The notes beneath the pieces were generated by a model. That model was not told the origin of the DNA. It searched no databases and saw only the letters and a program-made list of their open reading frames with translations. From NCBI GenBank assembly GCA_009733575.1, contig ML769495.1:117640-181639 (forward strand): a stretch of 64,000 bases of DNA. Reading direction: 5' to 3'. This DNA comes from Gymnopus androsaceus JB14. Lineage: Eukaryota; Basidiomycota; Agaricomycetes; Agaricales; Omphalotaceae. Both the position numbers and the translations under genes were made by a program. Shown here in pieces: positions 31,926 to 44,315 of this stretch; the first letter of the stretch is position 1; each line of letters starts with the position of its first letter.

Positions 31926-33513
31926 CTTCTCACTTTCTCAATGGTTTCAGGCGTCTGCATCTCTTCCCAATTTTGTATTATTTTGAAGATTGTTGGACGT
32001 TGCTGGTACAAGTTTGCGTGATTCCGCAGACTTTTAGATCTCACTGTTATTATCAGTTGCTACTGTCGCCTAGTTTTGCGATTAGCTCTTTTGGCAGGTA
32101 AGCTCAATTCATGTTCGGATTCTTCCTAATAACGGTACTATCAAGTAGGACTTATCACCAAGCTGAATCACGGGTTCTTCCTTGCTTTTTTAATACTATA
32201 GCCCAATTAGTCGCGGAACTTTTGGGTCAGCTTCAGTTCACATTCGACAACATCGTTTCCTGAGTCTGACGATCGCAGACTTTCATCTACGCAATGATTT
32301 TCAAGTTCTTACGGTTGAATCAAGATATCTGTCTTCATGGTGCGAAAATTATGCTTTTACCTTTCTTTCTTGCTGACTCTGGTGCTTTGATAGCTGTCCG
32401 TTGCCCAACGCGGACTAGAAGTCGTTGTATTGGGGTCTCCATATTACCTCTAGACCAAGTTCTAGTCGAGCTCGTTGGTCCACTGGACTATTAGAAGCAA
32501 ACCAAGCAGTCGGGTATAGTCTTTAGGTATGCTGAATTATACTATTTCTACCGCGTTATCGTGACTTGTACTTCTAGTCCTCTCTGCGTTGATGTTCCGA
32601 GCCAGCTCTTCGATTTGAATCTCCAACTCCGTCCCCAACTCCTCCAGAGATTCCACAGAATCGTTCGCGGATTTGGATGACTACATGTTGTTCATCTACG
32701 TAGGCGATTCCAGGCTTCTTCCCCAAGTCTCAGCCAAGGTCGACGATGCTATTCAATCTACTCAGCCTCTTCGACGGATGCTGGATCAGGTATGTTATGG
32801 ATTTCTCTCCTTGCTGGTACTGATTTCTGAACCCGTGTCAGTTTCAACTCTTCGGCCAGCTTCTTCGGGTGTGGCGTCCATTCCGAGGCGAACGTTTCTT
32901 GACCCGATGCTACTAGCTTATAGATTCCGAGCCACTTCGTTGCTGCTCTGCTCGGTGAGACGTATGACGAAGATTCAAGACAGTTCGTGTTGCGTATTTG
33001 GCATGGCAGGTCAACTCGAAGAAGCATACTGTTTATACTGACTGTTCTCCTTAGCCCTTACTTCTCCTTCGTTGAAATCCTCCGATTTTCGACCCAGTTG
33101 TTGGGTATTGATGGACCCAAATGTAGGCTCCGCGAGACATACATTCAACTTTGAGAGACATGGAGCTTGTTCGGTTCGTTTTTCTGATCCCGCTTCCGCT
33201 TCAGGCCTAATTCGGAGTGGCTTTCTATGCGAATTGGAGCTTCATTCTCGGAGCATTTCACGTCGTTCAACTTTGACGTTTTCTCCTGTTAATCAGTAGC
33301 TCGAAAGTCGAACCATTTTCTTTTTCTCAATAATTACCAACTTCCAAGCCACGATCGAGGTCACAATGACTGGCGCGATATCCGAGAAGACCGAGACGCG
33401 TCATGACCGATCGCTCACTCCTCTCGCCCAGCAAGCCAGAAACTCCTATAAAAGACAACTATTCTCGCTTTATTCTCCCACTATTCTTCTTCAAGACCAT
33501 CACTACTACGACT
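31926..33513. other. No assignable gene; promoter of the Rds1-like gene at the right end
   Basis: Several short open frames (32294-32494, 32673-33041) lack recognisable motifs. TATAAAAG at about 33449-33456 precedes the next ATG by about 60 bp and is a likely TATA box. Confidence 0.4.
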
Positions 33514-34461
33514 ATGAAGCTCTCGACTTCTTTCATTTCTCTCGCTGCTTTTCTCGGTGTCGCGTCGAGTCATGTCCTACCTGAAGCGCGAGACTCGAAC
33601 GGCATTGACGATACTATCGTTCTCAACTATGCTCTCACCCTCGAACATCTCGAAAACGCCTTTTATTCCGGAGCTCTGAGCAAATATACTCAGGAAGACT
33701 TTGTCAACGCTGGCTTTCCGGCCTGGGCGAGAGGTCGTATTGTAGAAATTGGTCAGCACGAAGCAGCTCACGTCGCGTTTTTGAGTAATGCGTTGGGCGA
33801 CAAAGCGACTCAGCCTTGCACGTACAACTTGTAAGCCTTTTTCTCATTTGTTCAATGTCAATCCTAACGACTTTTTTCTCGCTCCAGCCCGTACACGGAC
33901 CCCAAATCCTTCGTCGCACTCTCTTCGATTCTCGAGGGCGTTGGTGTTAGTGCTTACGCAGGTGCAGCACAATATATCTCGAACAAGGAGTACCTCACCG
34001 CTGCTGCTGCTGTTCTTTCCACCGAAGCTCGCCACCAAGCCTGGGTTGAGTCTACTCTTCTACATCAGAACCCTTGGTCTGGTCCTCTCGACACTCCTCT
34101 CTCGCTTGACACCGTCTACACGCTCGCAGCCTCGTTCATTACCAGTTGTCCCTCGTCGAACCCTTCACTCCCAGTCCAAGCCTTCCCTTCGTTCACCATC
34201 GCTTCACCGAAACCCGGCCAGTGTTCCGCCGTTACTGCTGCAAGCGGTATCACTACCGAGGGCAATTACGTTGCGTTCTTTAGTGGATTGGCACCGATCT
34301 TTGTGCAGGTACAGAATGGCGAGGTGACCGTTCCTTCTAGTTTGATGGGAACGTCTTACGCTGTTTTGACGAACAGTAGTTCGTCGGCGGCTGATTCGAA
34401 TGTTGTAGCGGGTGTTGTGGTTCTTGATTTTCCCTTTAATTCGAGTGGTGAATTGGAGTAA
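33514..34461 (+). CDS. Secreted ferritin-like (Rds1-type) stress protein
   Basis: Exons 33514-33830 and 33888-34461 give 296 residues. The chosen ATG starts a clear signal peptide (MKLSTSFISLAAFLGVASS). The ferritin-like fold follows: ILNYALTLEHLENAFY-type helix (here VLNYALTLEHLENAFYSGAL), then EIGQHEAAHVAFLSNALG, FVALSSILEGVGVSAYAGAA and AVLSTEARHQAWVE. The helix Glu and E-x-x-H residues expected of a di-metal four-helix bundle are present. The C-terminal 100 residues are Ser-rich with a GVVVLDFPF strand and no anchor. Fission yeast Rds1 is induced by stress and nutrient starvation; members in fungi are usually secreted. The longer open frame beginning at 33403 is 5' UTR, since the signal peptide fixes the start. 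Confidence 0.88.
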
Positions 34462-34722
34462 TGGATTGTTCACATAGTTTCTTTTATGAACTTTTTTTCT
34501 TCTAATGACCTCGTAGCTTTTTCACGATACCTAAGGACAGTAAAAATCTTCGATGAGATGTCCTCTGGGGCCTGTGTATTTTATGTACTTGCCCACAGTA
34601 CAGATAGGATAGTTTACTCGTTTCGGCACATATAATTGAAGCGATGTGATAAACTGCAACAAAATCATGATCTGAGAGCTATCGTTCGAAAAAAAAACAA
34701 CATATAAAAGAAAGATATCTTA

Positions 34723-34818
34723 CTCCCTGGCTGGGAGTCGAACCCAGCTTTCGCGCGGTTACTAAGAAAGACAGACACGAATGACAAGCGCGTGTACTAA
34801 CCGATATACTACCAGGGA
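34723..34818 (-). tRNA. tRNA-Asp (anticodon GTC) with intron
   Basis: On the minus strand: acceptor TCCCTGG pairs with CCAGGGA. The D arm has GTATATCGGTTAGTAC. Anticodon stem CGCGC is followed by loop TTGTCA. An intron of about 24 nt follows just 3' of the anticodon, and the stem closes with GCGCG. The T arm is CTGGGTTCGACTCCCAG, with G as discriminator base. The GTC anticodon and G73 are right for Asp. It appears intact. Confidence 0.93.
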
Positions 34819-35599
34819 CTTGTTTGCAGATTAACGCCAAGCTTTGACTACCTTCAAACTCATTTTCATTTTTGGCCAACCTTCACAGGGATGATAAACT
34901 TTTCTACTGTATCCAGGCGAACCAGGCTGGAAGAATTTGACCTCATGCAAGGCCAACTACAATGTGTCATGCTTAATCTCTCTTTAACCGCCGACTGATC
35001 CAAATTCTTCCAAACTCCAAACTTCAAAGTCCACAATTTACAAAGCACCGGGCCCTTTCATTGTTAATCCCCAACCTTTTTCGCAGACCGACTTGAACTT
35101 GAAATCAGCGAAAGTCTAATTCAGTTCAAGCGACTCTCAACTCAAGACCTGTTCTCTGAGCTGGGACGTAAAAAGGTAGTACTTATCACGCACCTCGAAA
35201 AGAAATATAATGCTCTTTTCACTGAAATGGGCACTATTTTCATTGATTTTTCATCACTGTTTCTTTCACTCAAGATGATCAAGCGGTTTCCGTGCCCGCT
35301 CAAGGATATCGAAACATCACAAGCAGTTCGAAGGTGCTCCATGACACTACAGATTATCAAAGCAGCATACTAGGTCTATCCCATCCGTTGGAACTTTGCT
35401 TGATGGTCCCACAGCTACTCGTATTCACAAAGTCATCTGAATCTTTTCTTGATATCTTTTGCTGATACTCATTGCTATGTTACTATCCGACTCACAATCT
35501 CTCCTTGGACTCATTTTCATCAAGCCCCTCCCGTATTCCTTAAAGCCTCCGATATTTAAAGCCCACCAATTGGACGAGGTAACTGCGAACCATCTCATA
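34819..35599. other. Intergenic, no gene seen
   Basis: Short open frames on both strands without motifs. A CATATAA/ATATTTAAAG stretch near 35551-35560 may serve the following gene. Confidence 0.4.
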
Positions 35600-37053
35600 A
35601 TGGACACCACCTCGGACGTGATCTCTTCCTTAGACACCGTTGGACATGACTTTGTACGGTCGTTTGTCGCTGTCTCCATTGAAACCTTTCTCATCGGTGT
35701 GTTCGTCTTACATTCCAGTTATAATTTCCTGACGGTTGCTCGGATCAACAGCTATATATGCGGTTTTGGTATCTAAAGCAATAAACATGCTTTAGTATGT
35801 GGCTTTTCTATAAAGGAGAGTTACCGGCTGAAGCTCCGATATCTAGCGGAAGGACGAAGAGTTATACAGTCAGAGTGCATCTGGGGATCATTGTTCTACT
35901 TTTCCTTCTAGCTCTCATTGAGTGGATTATCGACTGCATCAATGCAGTTGGGGAAGCCAGAATTACGCTAATTGACAACCCTGATGGTAATCTATCCTCA
36001 AAGTACGATGCTGCTCAAGAATTTATCTTCCGCCGAAATGCTATTCAAGCGATGCTTTACTCATACATGGTAAGACGTTAATTATACCTTCTTATGCTAG
36101 AAAACCCCTCACAACTTGCGTAGAGTATCATTGGAGACGCCGTGATCATCTGGCGTGTATATGTTTTCTGGTCAACGGAGAGATTAAAGCTTTTGGTCCT
36201 TATTCCTACTTTAATGCTGCTTGGCTCCTTCAGTGAGTGCATTCAAGACCTAGAATATCTCGCTAACTTGAATCCATTTGCAGTTGTCAGTATTATGCTC
36301 ACGTACTGTGTGGCCCATCTGGGGTCCGAGATCATCCTTGGGACATTTCAAAAGCCAGCCTTCTGCAGAAACATTCAGACAGCTTCATATGGCACTGCAG
36401 TGGCTACGACGTTGTTTGCTACCATTCTCATCGGACTCAAAGCATGGTAAAACAACACAAAACCCTACCGATATAAAAGATTGCTCACCACCTGACTCGA
36501 ATTAGGAGATATCATCAAGCAAATAAGTTACTCTTCTCTCGAAGGCATAGAAAAAGCAAGCTAGTAGTTCTAGTGGAGTCGGGAGTGCTTTACCTCTTAT
36601 TTTTTGTGAGTTCATTAGGAATGCGTTTGCTCGTTTATTCTTGACTCTAGTTTGGCGTTTGTAGCTGGCCCAAATGCTTATCAGCGTCTCCTCTGTCAAT
36701 GCGGCCATTACAGAACATCCTGGCGCAGTATTTGCCTTGACCATATTCGATAACATTTCAAGTATCATTGTTGCGCGTATTATTGACCTGAAACCTTTAT
36801 TTCCCTTACTAATATTGGACATGAGCAGGGTATTTATCCGACCTTTATCATCGTACTGGTCAATTCGGAGCAGTCTACAACTGAACCCTCTGGTGCCCCA
36901 ATTCCGATGACAAATAATAATAGATCACTCAACGTATCATTCTCTCGAATGATAGTAAATGACGCCCAGCCATCGAAGACGGATATACAATTGCAGGAAT
37001 TTAGTAGTCCACCTCCCAAACCACCTCCCAAAGTTGGTTCGGAGCGTAAGTAA
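35600..37053 (+). CDS. Multi-pass membrane protein of an uncharacterised agaricomycete family
   Basis: The start at 35600 reads MDTTSDVISSLDTVGHDFVR. Hydrophobic segments follow in successive exons: SIETFLIGVFVL, then LGIIVLLFLLALIEWIIDCI, IQAMLYSYM joined to SIIGDAVIIWRVYVFW, LKLLVLIPTLMLLG, VSIMLTYCVAHLG, TAVATTLFATILIGLKA, VVLVESGVLYLLFF, LAQMLISVSSVNAAI and IYPTFIIVLV. That is about seven membrane spans. The cytosolic tail is polar and ends SSPPPKPPPKVGSERK before TAA 37051-37053. Several short introns lie near 35771, 36073, 36233, 36448, 36608 and 36780-36830; the last is uncertain. The pattern is a 7TM layout seen in large fungal families with no assigned ligand. I would not call it a receptor on this evidence. 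Confidence 0.7.
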
Positions 37054-37580
37054 ATTTTCGAAATTGTATTTCTCACATCTCAGTATAATTTACAGCTATC
37101 AAACTGTCGGTTTAGTTCTGGTTCTTAGCGCATGGAGAAGAAAGAAATGTATCTGTATGTACTTGTACAAGACCGAAACCTATCCCTACCTGAATTCGAT
37201 AACAGTAAAGTGTTTATGTAGAAATTCACCGGCACCGAACATCGCAGATTTTCTTCCAATCATACTCATAGTATTGCTACAGGAATACAAAGTGATAGAG
37301 TAGTGATGCATACAGTGTACATGTAGGGTTTACAAGCGTGAAGATCGTAAAGATTGCTATGGGTATCCGAAGTCGGAGTCACTGCTACTTCGTACAACTA
37401 CGAAAGAGCAAGCAACAGTAGCAGGAAAGAGGACAGCGCAAGTGAAAGACCATCAAAATGGAAACCGAAAAAACCGCTGCAGGTGAGATAGTATACAGTA
37501 AGAGCAGGAGGTGCGGAAGGGGAAATAAGTTATGTAAGAAGAGAATACTTTTTTCAACAAGATGAAATACAGTAGTGAGC

Positions 37581-40397
37581 TTATGTGCCTTCCGCTGTTG
37601 AAAAGGCAGTGAAGCCGGTTACAACCACAGGCGTAACTGTTGCACCCAGGACGACAGCCCTATTGGTCGCCTCTAACTGCTCAGGTGAAAGTTGAAATGA
37701 CGTCCGAGAGCTGGAATGCGAATTTAGCTGCGAGTTGGAAGAGAACGGAGTATGAGAGGTAGAGTGTGAATGTCTCTTGTTTTCCGAGAATCGCAGCGCA
37801 CTGGCGTGTCCGCCATCTGATAGAGGCGCTGGAGGGGTACTTCCAGCGCGTTTATGCTTGATATTGTGCGGTTGACAGGAATTATGAAGGTCTAAGTGGA
37901 CTTTGGAATGACGATTGTGTTGGTGCAGATGTGGTAGTTGATGTTGGTGTAGGTGATGAGTACGCTCTAACGAAGAGCTAAGATGTCCCCTGCGAGCTGC
38001 GAAAGAATCGTGATTTGTGCGCATGGAATCTTCGATGTGGTGAGTAGGTGCTGAATCGAGACCAAAGCCGTTACTACTTCCGCTACTACTTCCACTACCC
38101 TCGCTCTTGGATTGTACAATGCTGACCGGGTTATGACGGAACAGCGGCCGAGTAGATGGTGGAGGAGGAGATATGTTGTGGTTAAAATAGGAATCCGCTG
38201 AGGTCAAGTAATCTTGATCCATAGCCATTCCTGGCACATGCGAGCTTTCGTTTATACCATCGTCATCAGCCTGGTCTAACCCGTCTTCGTCAGCAGGGAT
38301 GTGCCACCTTGATTCCTCCTGTCCTTCCTCTTCGGTGAACACCTCCGGAGTGTGACCCCGACTGTCCAGTGGGGTGTGTGTACCGGACTTTGTTTGATGC
38401 TGAGCAGCGAAACGGGAAAACCGAATTCGTCCTCTTGGTATACTCCTCGAGTTGGTCCTAGAGCCTTCTGCGCGCTCTTCGGTAAGAGGAGAAGGGGATA
38501 TGAACCTTGGCCTTATATCGATCGGCGTAGAGGGTAAGACGCTGGGACTGCGAGACCTCGACATTGAAGTAAAGTAGGAAGACTTTTTCAAGCGGCGGCC
38601 TCGCTCTTCGATACCACGCAGCGGCGAGGGAGAAAGTCGGACTTGATAGTCGGGCTCGAGAGGCTCTGACGAAGACGCAGAAGAATTGCTGGATAAAGAT
38701 GCAAGGCTGAGAATCGACGAATCGAGAGCGGAAACTGGAGATGAAGGACGAGGTGGTCCACTTCTCTGTGATGAAGACCTCCGAGCCGGTAATGGCGCTC
38801 GGGAAAGGGAACGCTGAGCGCGAGACGCGGAACGTCGAGAGGCAGCGTCAGAGCTTGCCGAGTATAATTCATCCCTCTCCACTTCTACAATAGGGTATAT
38901 GGATATAGGATGTGGACGGGAATGTGAGCGCGAGCCCGAAGAGCTAGACGTCTCTTGCCGCAGTTCCTCGTCAGTTCCACGAACACTATCACCTTCGTTA
39001 CCCCATCCGACACCCCAAGCGACTTCGTCTACCATGGCGATTGTCCAACGAGTTTCTACGTTCTTCTCGATTAGGCCTTGAAGAATCCGTTCGGTACTTC
39101 GACCGACACCAGAAGGCATATCAAAAACCCCTATAAAGAATGAAAATTTATAAACCATCAAGGTATCGATAAACTCACCATGCATGATTTTCATTTGAAG
39201 CCGGGGTTCAAATGAATCGACGAACGGCAGTCGACCGGAAAGGAGAGTGTATAGCATTACACCTAATGCCCACATGTCCTGAGCAGGATGTGGAGAAGGA
39301 GGCTCGGAGCTCAACGGTGGAAGAAGAAGCTCAGGAGAAGCATAAGGTAGCGAACCTGGCTGAAAGGTTCCTTTCGGCAAACCACGCTGCGCCGACGTGG
39401 TCGTCGAATTACGATGACGCGGACCATGACCTGGCGGTCGTATGAGGGAGTTATGGAGGAGTCTAGGTTTAACTGGTCGTTGTGGAGCGCTATAGGATAC
39501 AGAGGCAGCACGATGAAGACCATGCGATATGTCTACCCAGCCATCTGAGTTCTCTTGGTGCTCCTCCTCCTCCTCGGCTTCGACAACCTCACCAATCTTT
39601 CTAGCCATCCCAAAGTCCGCAATCTTGCATGTGCCAGACTCATCTATGAGGACGTTCTCGAGCTTCAGGTCACGATGAACGATACCTGCATCTTCGTGAA
39701 GATATCGAGTACCTCTGACCAGCTGTCGAAACATCATACCAACATCATCCTGTGGTAATGCTGGTCGACCTTCTCGTTTCAAGATGTCAAACAGCGAACC
39801 CGCTGGACAAAAAAGCGTGACAAAAAAGTCAGCGTACGAGTTGTGGACTGACGTGAACAGGGGCAAAATGTGTTCATGACAAAGCGAGGACCATATTTGG
39901 GTTTCGTGGTCGAGTCGTTTCTGAGCAAGAACGGCATTTCCTTGCTTAGAAAGTTCGGACCGACGCACAATTTTGACGGCAACGACTCCACCAGAGGTAG
40001 AGGATGAAGCACGTCTGATAGTGGAGAAGCCACCCTGACCAATGACGGGGCCAAGAGTGTACCCTGCAACTACCTCACCTTCGTCATCTGGGAGTGAAAG
40101 TGTCGAGGGCGAGACGCTGAAGCCAGAAAGAAACATGGCTGCAGGTGAAGTGGCTGAGTTGGAAGCAGGAAAAGATTGCGGAAGCGACGAAGAGACTGGA
40201 AGCCCATCGTATGGGGATTGTCGGGCACTGGTACCGAATATGCTCTCAAATCCTTCCACACTGTTAGGTACTCCTTCTACATCGTCAGTACGAACTCGTA
40301 GCTGTTCCGGATTAGCATCGGAATTTTCGGGTGTATGAACACCGGATTTTGAGAGAAAGCGTGCTAGAATTGACTGTGAAGGTACTGTGTACATCAA
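37581..40397 (-). CDS. Serine/threonine protein kinase with long disordered C-terminus
   Basis: Removal of a 48-nt intron (39131-39178) gives 922 residues. The kinase domain runs from about residue 110. Gly loop IGQGGFSTIRRA, VAVKIVRR (catalytic Lys), DHETQIWSSL (helix C Glu), GIVHRDLKLENVL and IADFGMARKIG (DFG) are all present. An unusual insertion of about 85 residues follows between DFG and the APE-equivalent, GSLPYASPELL. Then come DMWALGVMLYTLLSGRLPF and the segment interrupted by the intron. The C-terminal ~470 residues are Ser/Arg/His-rich and probably disordered, with poly-His stretches near the end. The catalytic residues are complete, so it should be active. The overall look is CAMK-like, but the exact orthologue is not evident. 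Confidence 0.88.
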   Translation of the reverse strand: MMYTVPSQSILARFLSKSGVHTPENSDANPEQLRVRTDDVEGVPNSVEGFESIFGTSARQSPYDGLPVSSSLPQSFPASNSATSPAAMFLSGFSVSPSTLSLPDDEGEVVAGYTLGPVIGQGGFSTIRRASSSTSGGVVAVKIVRRSELSKQGNAVLAQKRLDHETQIWSSLCHEHILPLFTSVHNSYADFFVTLFCPAGSLFDILKREGRPALPQDDVGMMFRQLVRGTRYLHEDAGIVHRDLKLENVLIDESGTCKIADFGMARKIGEVVEAEEEEEHQENSDGWVDISHGLHRAASVSYSAPQRPVKPRLLHNSLIRPPGHGPRHRNSTTTSAQRGLPKGTFQPGSLPYASPELLLPPLSSEPPSPHPAQDMWALGVMLYTLLSGRLPFVDSFEPRLQMKIMHGEFIDTLMVYKFSFFIGVFDMPSGVGRSTERILQGLIEKNVETRWTIAMVDEVAWGVGWGNEGDSVRGTDEELRQETSSSSGSRSHSRPHPISIYPIVEVERDELYSASSDAASRRSASRAQRSLSRAPLPARRSSSQRSGPPRPSSPVSALDSSILSLASLSSNSSASSSEPLEPDYQVRLSPSPLRGIEERGRRLKKSSYFTSMSRSRSPSVLPSTPIDIRPRFISPSPLTEERAEGSRTNSRSIPRGRIRFSRFAAQHQTKSGTHTPLDSRGHTPEVFTEEEGQEESRWHIPADEDGLDQADDDGINESSHVPGMAMDQDYLTSADSYFNHNISPPPPSTRPLFRHNPVSIVQSKSEGSGSSSGSSNGFGLDSAPTHHIEDSMRTNHDSFAARRGHLSSSLERTHHLHQHQLPHLHQHNRHSKVHLDLHNSCQPHNIKHKRAGSTPPAPLSDGGHASALRFSENKRHSHSTSHTPFSSNSQLNSHSSSRTSFQLSPEQLEATNRAVVLGATVTPVVVTGFTAFSTAEGT

Positions 40398-43300
40398 CTA
40401 GCAGGAAAAAGAATTAAGTCACTGCTAGGAAATTCAAGAAGTTCTGAGGGGGAAAAGAGGTATGGTGGTGGTCGAGATCAAACCAGGGCGACAGGCAGAG
40501 TCCGAAACTAAGCCGCTTCCGATTCGTGACTCAGCATTTTTTGTTCCGCTCCCGCCTGTTTGCCGGTTTTCGCCGGGCCCGCTGTAGTCACCTGACCGCT
40601 ACGCGTTCCTTTTTTCAACCTTGACGGCGAGACGCGTCGCGATACTATGACAGAGATATATCGCGTAGAAACGATGTTTCCAGAAGGAAAAAAAAGAACC
40701 AACTCGATTGAACCTGTTTATTCGCACGTTGGACCCCGAAATTCGAGGTGCATCTCAATTTGAAGAGGCTGGACCGACTGTAAGCCTATTTATTCTCCAT
40801 TTGGGTGTTCTGGACTAAGAGCTAGCTTTCGAGCAGCTAGGGGTAAGATTTTCCAGCTCGCATTGGATGCATAGCGTAAATCAACAATGAACCTTGTAGT
40901 AGGTTTGGTTCATCTCTACACCTTCTCCGCGACATCGTGTTTTTTCCTTCGGTAAAACTCGACCAGAGTTCACTGTGCACTTACTTTCAACTCTCCGAGT
41001 ACGCTCCTATCTCGAGGAACCTGGAAATCTGGGGCGCAAAGGTAAAGGCAAAGGTACAGTTCCCGATGTTGACATTGAAGGAGAACAGCTTGCCTGATTT
41101 CAAATTATAGGAAGATAGAGTCCTCAGCTGAGCTCTACTGTGGTATCCTTATCGTCCAGTCCGACTAACGGCTCGGGATTTGCGGTTCATAACTTACGCA
41201 CTTCTCCGCAAGATTTGGACAAGCATACGTGGGTTACGGCTGGCAAATCCAGCCGCATGCTAAACGACTCGATTCTGTTCTGTCTTAAAATCCTTATCTA
41301 CGATATTCTCAAACCAAACTCCCTCCTCGGTCGAGCTACCGTAATTCACAAACCATCCCATCGGTAACCAATATTTACTGGCAGGACCAGACCTAGATCT
41401 CCATGTCGAATTCTCCGTGCTGCATTGGACTTCCTCTCAGTGGCGTCTTCAGCAAACTTCCTGTCCCAGTAGATACTTGGCTAATCCTGGAAACAGACGG
41501 TAAGTGCATAGTCATCACCCCGGATTCTGCGACTTTGTGAATAAATTAGACCATCTGCAATCCCAGTCTTCAAGCCTTCTGCATATCGACGTCTCACCGA
41601 GAATGCACCGAAATTCAAGACAGTGCCTACCAATGTTTCTGTCTTCTCAAACACATATACTTTCTTTTAGCCCATGGGCGAACAATAGGCACGGGCAAAT
41701 GCTTGGATCTCTGGCAAATTATCTGGTCACGGTGGCCCCGATGGATGAACGAGAAACTAAGGTTCAAGTGTCTGTCTGTCATTGGACTGTGGTTGCAGCA
41801 TCGTACAACCTCTGGCACATGCTCCTCTTGCTATGTGTTCCAATTTACTTTCTGTATTCTTGGTCTCTATTTTACCGTCGCTGAGTCGCGGTTACACCCG
41901 TCGTCATGCATTCCCGGTTAATCCTATTGAATCCTACTTCCTTATGACGACTTTGCGTTCCTTCATACAAATCCTGAGACTCGGACTAGAATCTCGATGC
42001 AGAGTTTAGTACGAACGAGTCACTCGGAAGTCATTCTGGGGCGTTTCCCAGCCGTGTTCAAAATCGATTTGCCAATGGCATGAGATACAAATAACTTTAC
42101 TGACGACACATGCTGAACCTAGCTCTCTAAGCGTACCAGGACCCAACGAGTCTGATCCACACCTCTGATTTCGACGCAGAAACAAATCATCGGTATTTCC
42201 ATATAACTTCTCGTACTGCCTGCCACTTTCGACTCACTGGTTTATTTCTCCGCAATCCTCTGAGGTTTCGTGTCAAATGGCTCATAGTGTGGTACGTATT
42301 GGTGGCTGTCAAGGTCTTCCCAATAGCCAAAGAGCAAATTAAACTACGTTTTACCCCTGTTCGGTGAAACCACGGAAAAGGAGTCTCGACCTTTAGACTT
42401 GTCCTCACTTCTTTGAGCCAAATTTTCCTCGTTGATTGTAACAACAGCGAGTGGAGATACGGAAAAAATGGTTCGTGTTCTCGCTGTCCGGAGAAATTAC
42501 GGAGTCTGAGGGAGGCACTCGAGATTGAACGTACTGTGAAATACGCCACGAGGATAGTAATAGTGTTTGATGGTATATACAGCTTCGGCGTATACGTAAC
42601 GCTTATTGAAGATACATAGATGTTTTGTCTCGTTTGTCTCGGATACAAGTACTGTACCACTGAACCCGTTTCTTCACTCTCAATAGACTATTCCGTCTCG
42701 CCGCCTCCACAGTGGAGTGGCAGCATCTCAGCCTCTTCATAGATCCAAATTATAGTGTAAAAGAGAAAGTTGTATAATCGAGGTCGTGGACTATGGCGGA
42801 TGAAGGGTGTTCAAAGGGAGAGGCCGTGAAGAGATGTGTGGAGTTTAGACTGTCAGTGTCATGACAAGGGGGGCTTATACTCCCCAATTTCCATCTATGC
42901 GTGCTTCGTAATCCTTATTCCAGCAGTTCATCGCGGATACTCCATAACTTGGCTTTGTCGATATATCTGATAAGTTCCATCTCTCGTCTGTCTGGGCGGC
43001 GGGAAAGACTATCTGGTGTAGGTAGATTAGTTGATTCACTTCAATAAGGATGTGTTGCGCGCTGATCTTACTGTTCGTTCTGGTCTTGCATACGTAGGCT
43101 CGGAACCAGAGTCTCTCCAGCCCACGGCTCGCCGAGTAACTTTTGATTTAGCGTGAGCAGTGAGCACAAGCAGTAGCAGCGCCTAATGGTGTGAGCTGAA
43201 TGGCCGCGCTGATGCTTTGACGTCGACGGAAGAAGTGCGCGCCACGTCAGTATCTTTGAATAGTATCTGAGAATGAGATGCATCATGTAGCCTGCCAAAG

Positions 43301-44280
43301 TTGACTTCAATAACCCAACAGGGTGGCTAGTAGCCATGGTCGATCCCGCAACTTAGCAGGAGCTAAGATAGGGAATCAAAGTTGAATGACAAGTTGATAC
43401 TTGGCACTAGGCCAACACCAGGCTTGCCTAGTACTTACCTGGCATCAGCGAATCCGTTGAAAAGGATCCAAAGAGAAGCCGGCTATGGCTGCATAACTTC
43501 CAGCATTGGGGGCTGTAATACGGTAGATGAAAAAGACAGGTTTCGTAAAACGTACGCTAGCGCTGGTCTGAGCGCTAGAGTGATGTTAGTCTCGAGAATC
43601 CAGACTCTGACGATGTTCCAGAGTGATATAGTCTGAAGGAATTTATTTTCTAAGACCCGGGCCGGCCCAGTGAGTTTGGGCAGAGGCTTCAGTCATACGC
43701 CCTGTGCAGGAACGAAACATAATGCGAACATCAGCACCCATCTTTAGCCACAAGAACTTGGTCACTTAAATGGGGTTCGAGGACAATGCAATCTCTCGCC
43801 GTCCGAGGTAATTACGGAGTCTGAGAGAATCGGGAACAGTACGCAATATCACTAAAGTAAGTAGCTATAGCTCCCTTCTTGGGAGTTCTCAGTTGAGCCC
43901 AAGTTTTGGGCGGTATCTGCCATATCTATATCTATACGGTATACCAAATGCGCAAACTGACCATAATACCACTAGGGTGTTGAGAAACATAAGTGTTGAC
44001 TGAAGGCTGAGAAATTGGGTTCCAAATTCGAAAACCTAGTGGGCATGGTTTAATGATGGTCAGACTGGAAGGCCAGAAGTTGAAAGAACACGATTCACGG
44101 ATACCAGTTTATTATACTGGTCTGTAGACTACGAGTGTTGTCTAATGTGTCTGTTTCCGAGCCCTACTTAAATTTGCTGTGGAAAAGATTTAAGTAACGT
44201 GAAGCTTGATCGTGGTATTGTTGAGAGATGCAAAGAGAGAAAAAGCAAGATTACCTCAAGGTCCAATGCATTACGAACGA
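40398..44280. other. Long stretch with no assignable gene
   Basis: About 3.9 kb of short open frames on both strands without recognised motifs. A stretch GGAGAAATTACGGAGTCTGAGGGA near 42493 is echoed by GAGGTAATTACGGAGTCTGAGAGA near 43805 with flanks also alike. This suggests a dispersed repeat or fragments of one old element. Confidence 0.4.
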
Positions 44281-44315
44281 CTGCCTGGCTGAGAGTCGAA
44301 CCCAGCTATCGCGCG
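44281..44315 (-). pseudogene. 3' half of a split tRNA-Asp gene
   Basis: CTGCCTGGCTGAGAGTCGAA and CCCAGCTATCGCGCG correspond to the T arm and 3' anticodon stem of the intact tRNA-Asp at 34723-34818, with about three mismatches. The match stops exactly where the intron begins in the intact gene. The missing 5' half lies at 46994. Confidence 0.75.

Noticed and set aside
32294..33041. Possible gene in the region before the Rds1-like gene
   Set aside because: Open frames are short, no spliced model held together, and no motif was recognised.
44281..44315. A complete tRNA at 44.28 kb
   Set aside because: Only the T arm and the 3' anticodon stem are present; acceptor 5' strand, D arm and anticodon are missing locally.
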